A stretch of 6,229 nucleotides of DNA, from positions 1 to 6,229 of the forward strand of contig JALVAI010000406.1 in assembly GCA_027011235.1 (NCBI GenBank), in the 5' to 3' direction. Positions 6,006 to 6,229 of this stretch are shown piece by piece. The notes below the pieces were generated by a model that had not been told where the DNA came from, did not search any database, and saw only the letters and a list, made by a program, of their open reading frames with translations. How positions within the stretch are numbered: the first letter of the stretch is position 1; each line of letters starts with the position of its first letter. Origin of the DNA: Desulfobulbaceae bacterium (GTDB taxonomy: Bacteria; Desulfobacterota; Desulfobulbia; Desulfobulbales; Desulfobulbaceae). The position numbers and the translations under genes were made by a program.

Positions 6006-6034
6006 CGGACCGAGCATTCGATCCGGTCGGTCCG
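6006..6034. repeat. perfect 8-bp inverted repeat just after the right-edge ORF
   Basis: CGGACCGA (6006-6013) and TCGGTCCG (6027-6034) are exact reverse complements around a 13-nt spacer. The repeat begins 7 nt after the stop of the 6042-6229 ORF. No T-run follows in either direction, so it is not a standard terminator. It may be a 3' stem that protects that transcript or a protein-binding site. Confidence 0.4.
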
Positions 6035-6041
6035 TACCGGT

Positions 6042-6229
6042 TTATCGTGGCTGCAGGGTGCGCCGATCACCAAGGACAAACAGCAGCCAGTTAAAGCCAA
6101 ATTTTAACAATTCGGCATCATCCCGCTTGATGCGCCGTCGTTCATCCTTACGCAGGCGAAACCGGGAAAGGATATTGTGATGATTGCAGTAGGCACGAAA
6201 CTCGTCAATATTGTAGCACACCATAAAGG
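6042..6229 (-). CDS. unrecognised small basic ORF, probably the 3' end of a gene cut by the window edge
   Basis: A minus-strand frame is open from the window edge to TAA at 6042-6044. An ATG at 6222-6224 would give a complete 60-residue protein, but the frame stays open to the edge and only five bases lie upstream, too few to judge a ribosome binding site. The residues are rich in arginine and lysine, with a strongly basic stretch RLRKDERRRIKRDD near 23-36. An aromatic and hydrophobic patch, FGFNWLLFVLG, follows near 42-52. I do not recognise a family. Codon use looks compatible with the neighbours, and two stem-loops follow the stop, which supports a genuine gene end. It is in the same orientation as rpsB but separated from it by 327 nt and so probably not part of the operon. 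Confidence 0.45.
   Translation of the reverse strand, partial: FMVCYNIDEFRAYCNHHNILSRFRLRKDERRRIKRDDAELLKFGFNWLLFVLGDRRTLQPR

Larger units (their letters stand above)
5715..6041. other. 327-nt non-coding region: 3' end of the right-edge ORF, operon promoter and rpsB leader
   Basis: No credible gene covers this stretch. From right to left it holds a perfect 8-bp inverted repeat (6006-6034), a 12-bp palindrome ATAACCGGTTAT (5970-5981), a terminator-like hairpin (5895-5926), the best promoter match (5855-5883) and two palindromes (5839-5853, 5815-5830). Next come a 6-bp stem TTCGCC-ATGCA-GGCGGA (5780-5764) and the rpsB Shine-Dalgarno. ACCGGT occurs three times (5949, 5973, 6036), but it also appears elsewhere in the window, so I do not call it an operator. 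I see no tRNA cloverleaf and no known riboswitch. Confidence 0.6.

Noticed and set aside
6006..6034. tRNA-like T-loop (GATCGAAT in the minus strand)
   Set aside because: No 5-bp T-arm, anticodon arm or acceptor stem can be built around it.
5949..6041. Three ACCGGT sites as a regulator-binding array
   Set aside because: Spacing is irregular and ACCGGT also occurs inside dxr and in the rpsB-tsf gap, so it may simply reflect base composition.
1..6229. Mobile element, CRISPR, defence or other novel gene system
   Set aside because: Apart from the right-edge fragment, every substantial coding stretch belongs to a known housekeeping family in a conserved order; no direct repeat arrays, transposase motifs or attachment-site duplications were seen.

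Overview
The window is a stretch of bacterial chromosome carrying a conserved housekeeping cluster. All seven recognised genes lie on the minus strand. In transcription order, right to left, they are rpsB (ribosomal protein S2), tsf (EF-Ts), pyrH (UMP kinase), frr (ribosome recycling factor), uppS (undecaprenyl diphosphate synthase), cdsA (CDP-diglyceride synthase) and dxr (DXP reductoisomerase). The left edge of the window cuts dxr after 311 codons. The order uppS-cdsA-dxr after frr differs from E. coli, where dxr comes before uppS. Together with the short 197-residue EF-Ts, the RTGGE variant in UppS and the moderately GC-rich sequence, it points to a sulfate-reducer-type deltaproteobacterium (Desulfobacterota, perhaps near Desulfobulbales). 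That assignment is inferred from gene order and protein style, not from a search.

Layout from right to left: 6229-6042 holds the 3' end (or all) of an unrecognised small, basic minus-strand ORF. Bases 6041-5715 are non-coding, with a stem-loop just after that ORF, a weak terminator-like hairpin, the best promoter candidate for the operon and a leader of about 130 nt before rpsB. The ribosomal and nucleotide half (rpsB, tsf, pyrH) has gaps of 152 and 76 nt. A 232-nt gap then separates pyrH from frr; it has a weak terminator-like hairpin at its start and a stable-looking stem-loop just before the frr ribosome binding site. The second half (frr, uppS, cdsA, dxr) tightens downstream: uppS and cdsA are almost touching, and cdsA and dxr share an ATGA stop/start overlap.

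The genes fall into two jobs. RpsB, EF-Ts and Frr act in translation, and PyrH supplies UDP for nucleotides and UDP-sugars. Dxr commits carbon to the MEP isoprenoid pathway, UppS turns isoprenoid units into the lipid carrier for the cell wall, and CdsA makes the CDP-diacylglycerol precursor of phospholipids. The cluster therefore links ribosome production to envelope growth.

I found no mobile element, CRISPR array, tRNA, rRNA or defence-type system, and no previously undescribed system. The points worth a second look are small ones: a substitution in a conserved Dxr motif, candidate RNA structures in the intergenic gaps, a possible leader peptide before rpsB, and the unidentified ORF at the right edge.
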